Below are positions 52,360 to 53,308 of a stretch of 53,308 nt of DNA, one piece after another; the stretch's first letter is position 1; every line of letters starts with the position of its first letter. Under the pieces are notes generated by a model. That model was given only the letters and a program-made list of their open reading frames with translations. It was not told the DNA's origin and ran no database searches. Source of the DNA: Zancudomyces culisetae (lineage: Eukaryota > Kickxellomycota > Harpellomycetes > Harpellales > Legeriomycetaceae); contig LSSK01001454.1 in assembly GCA_001969505.1 (NCBI GenBank), positions 1 to 53,308 of the forward strand, written 5' to 3'. The position numbers were made by a program, and so were the translations under genes.

Positions 52360-53308
52360 ATGTTTAAAAAAAGGTCAAAGGCAAGAAATATCAGGCAGCC
52401 GCTGAGTATTCATTCTCACGAAGAAGGTAATACTATTTTGTATGCATTAAAAGAGGATATAAAAAAAAAAGTTTGGTGAGATATTAAAATTTTATTCGAT
52501 AAAATTCAATAGATGAGATAAACATTGTTAGGCGGGAAGCACTCACCGGAAAAAACCCCGGAGACGCGACCAATGAATTTGAAAAAGTAAACACTCCAAA
52601 ATCGACAACCGAAGCAAATCAGGAAGAGGAAGACCAGATAGAAAACGCCATTAGCGACATACAGCTGGAAGAACCTGATCAGAGAAACGATGGAGAGTCG
52701 GAGCCCGTTTTGTACAAAACAGTAGATACCAAATCCTCTGAGATTACAGGAATTTTGAGTTTAGAGGAGATTGAACGAATCAAGAAAAAACGCGCAGAAT
52801 TGGGGCGTATCAACCAGGAACACGACGAATATTTAGACTACATACCGTTGAATGATGAAACCGCTGATAAAACGAAAGAAGGAGCTTCGGGGGTTAACGC
52901 AAGGATATACGATGTTGATTACAATAATGATGACATGGAGGTAGAGTACAACAGTGATCTTGAAGATGGTACAATTGAAACCTCGAGTATAAAAAGGCAA
53001 AAAATACCAGTAAATGACCTTGGTGAAAGAGGTGTAGGGGAGGGGCTCAAAAAATTACAAAAGGGAGATGTAAGGGCAGATATATCAATTGTAGAACAAA
53101 TCAATAGCGAAGATGATATTATGAGTGAATGGGAATATTCGAGGATTATGGGGTCGGGAATTAATATTGATACAAACTATTTCGCATCTAAAGTGCCAAA
53201 AATTCAACCAACCCACAAGCCAAAAATACAAAAGAGCGAGGTTGTTAATATCTTTGAGGCCACTGCGCAATCAAGCGATAAAGACGAGGATATGGCTGAA
53301 GATGACAA
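52360..53308 (+). CDS. NTR2: Ntr2-like spliceosome-disassembly protein, N-terminal part, two exons
   Basis: Ntr2 partners Ntr1 and the helicase Prp43 in releasing the excised intron lariat. Exons 52360-52426 and 52513 onward join across an 86 nt GTAATA-TAG intron with a split Asp codon; the frame is still open at the window edge, so the gene is cut off. The visible 288 residues start MFKKRSKARNIRQPL, the short basic N-terminus usual in the NTR2/GCFC group. They are strongly acidic, with the helical LSLEEIERIKKKRAELGRI followed by DEYLDYIPL, and a later MSEWEYSRIMGSGINID that corresponds to the EEWE motif before the C-terminal coiled coil. A GCFC/PAXBP1-type protein has the same N-terminal layout and is the main alternative. 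Confidence 0.65.

Overview
The window is nuclear DNA of an AT-rich fungus, most likely a yeast-like ascomycete. It carries 18 protein genes that I can support: nine uninterrupted, nine with introns, plus a glutaredoxin whose 5' end is unresolved (counted among the uninterrupted ones). The fungal assignment rests on the gene set: an Mss51-type COX1 activator, Bud6/Aip3, a Psy2-type PP4 subunit, a Gfd2/YDR514C-type exonuclease and an Ntr2-like protein. I count 20 spliceosomal introns of about 43-201 nt. Most start GTAAGT, GTATGT or similar, two start GC, and most lie near the 5' end of their gene, a pattern known from hemiascomycete yeasts. CTG falls at strongly conserved leucines (Vps53, Pri1), so this is not a CUG-Ser yeast. 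I cannot name the species.

Layout: VPS53 (+), ENP1/bystin (-), PRI1 (-), RLP24 (+), an ABCC/MRP transporter (-), RFT1 (+), PSY2 (-), POP1 (-), BUD6 (-), a three-exon mitochondrial bL35 gene (+), RCC1 (-), mitochondrial uL23 (-), MSS51 (-), a small two-helix membrane protein (-), beta-adaptin (+), a DEDDh exonuclease (-), a long-chain acyl-CoA synthetase (-), a dithiol glutaredoxin (-), and the 5' part of an NTR2-like gene (+) that runs off the right edge. Gene spacing is loose. Several gaps exceed 1 kb (13.6-15.0, 20.4-22.4, 30.0-32.2, 34.6-36.0, 39.8-41.9 and 50.5-51.6 kb), and I recognise no gene in them.

The genes are housekeeping and do not form a single pathway. Several serve ribosome production (ENP1, RLP24, POP1 through RNase MRP). 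Three serve mitochondrial gene expression and lie within 6.6 kb (bL35m, uL23m, MSS51). Others serve membrane traffic and glycosylation (VPS53, beta-adaptin, RFT1, BUD6), DNA replication or damage response (PRI1, PSY2) and Ran signalling (RCC1). I see no tRNA, rRNA, snRNA, transposon or CRISPR array.

I did not find a convincing undescribed system. The observations most worth a second look are the intron-split bL35m gene, two neighbouring GC-AG introns in POP1, an ABCC transporter with unusually eroded ATP-site motifs, long A-T tracts upstream of three ribosome-related genes, and G-quadruplex-prone tracts in two gene-free gaps.
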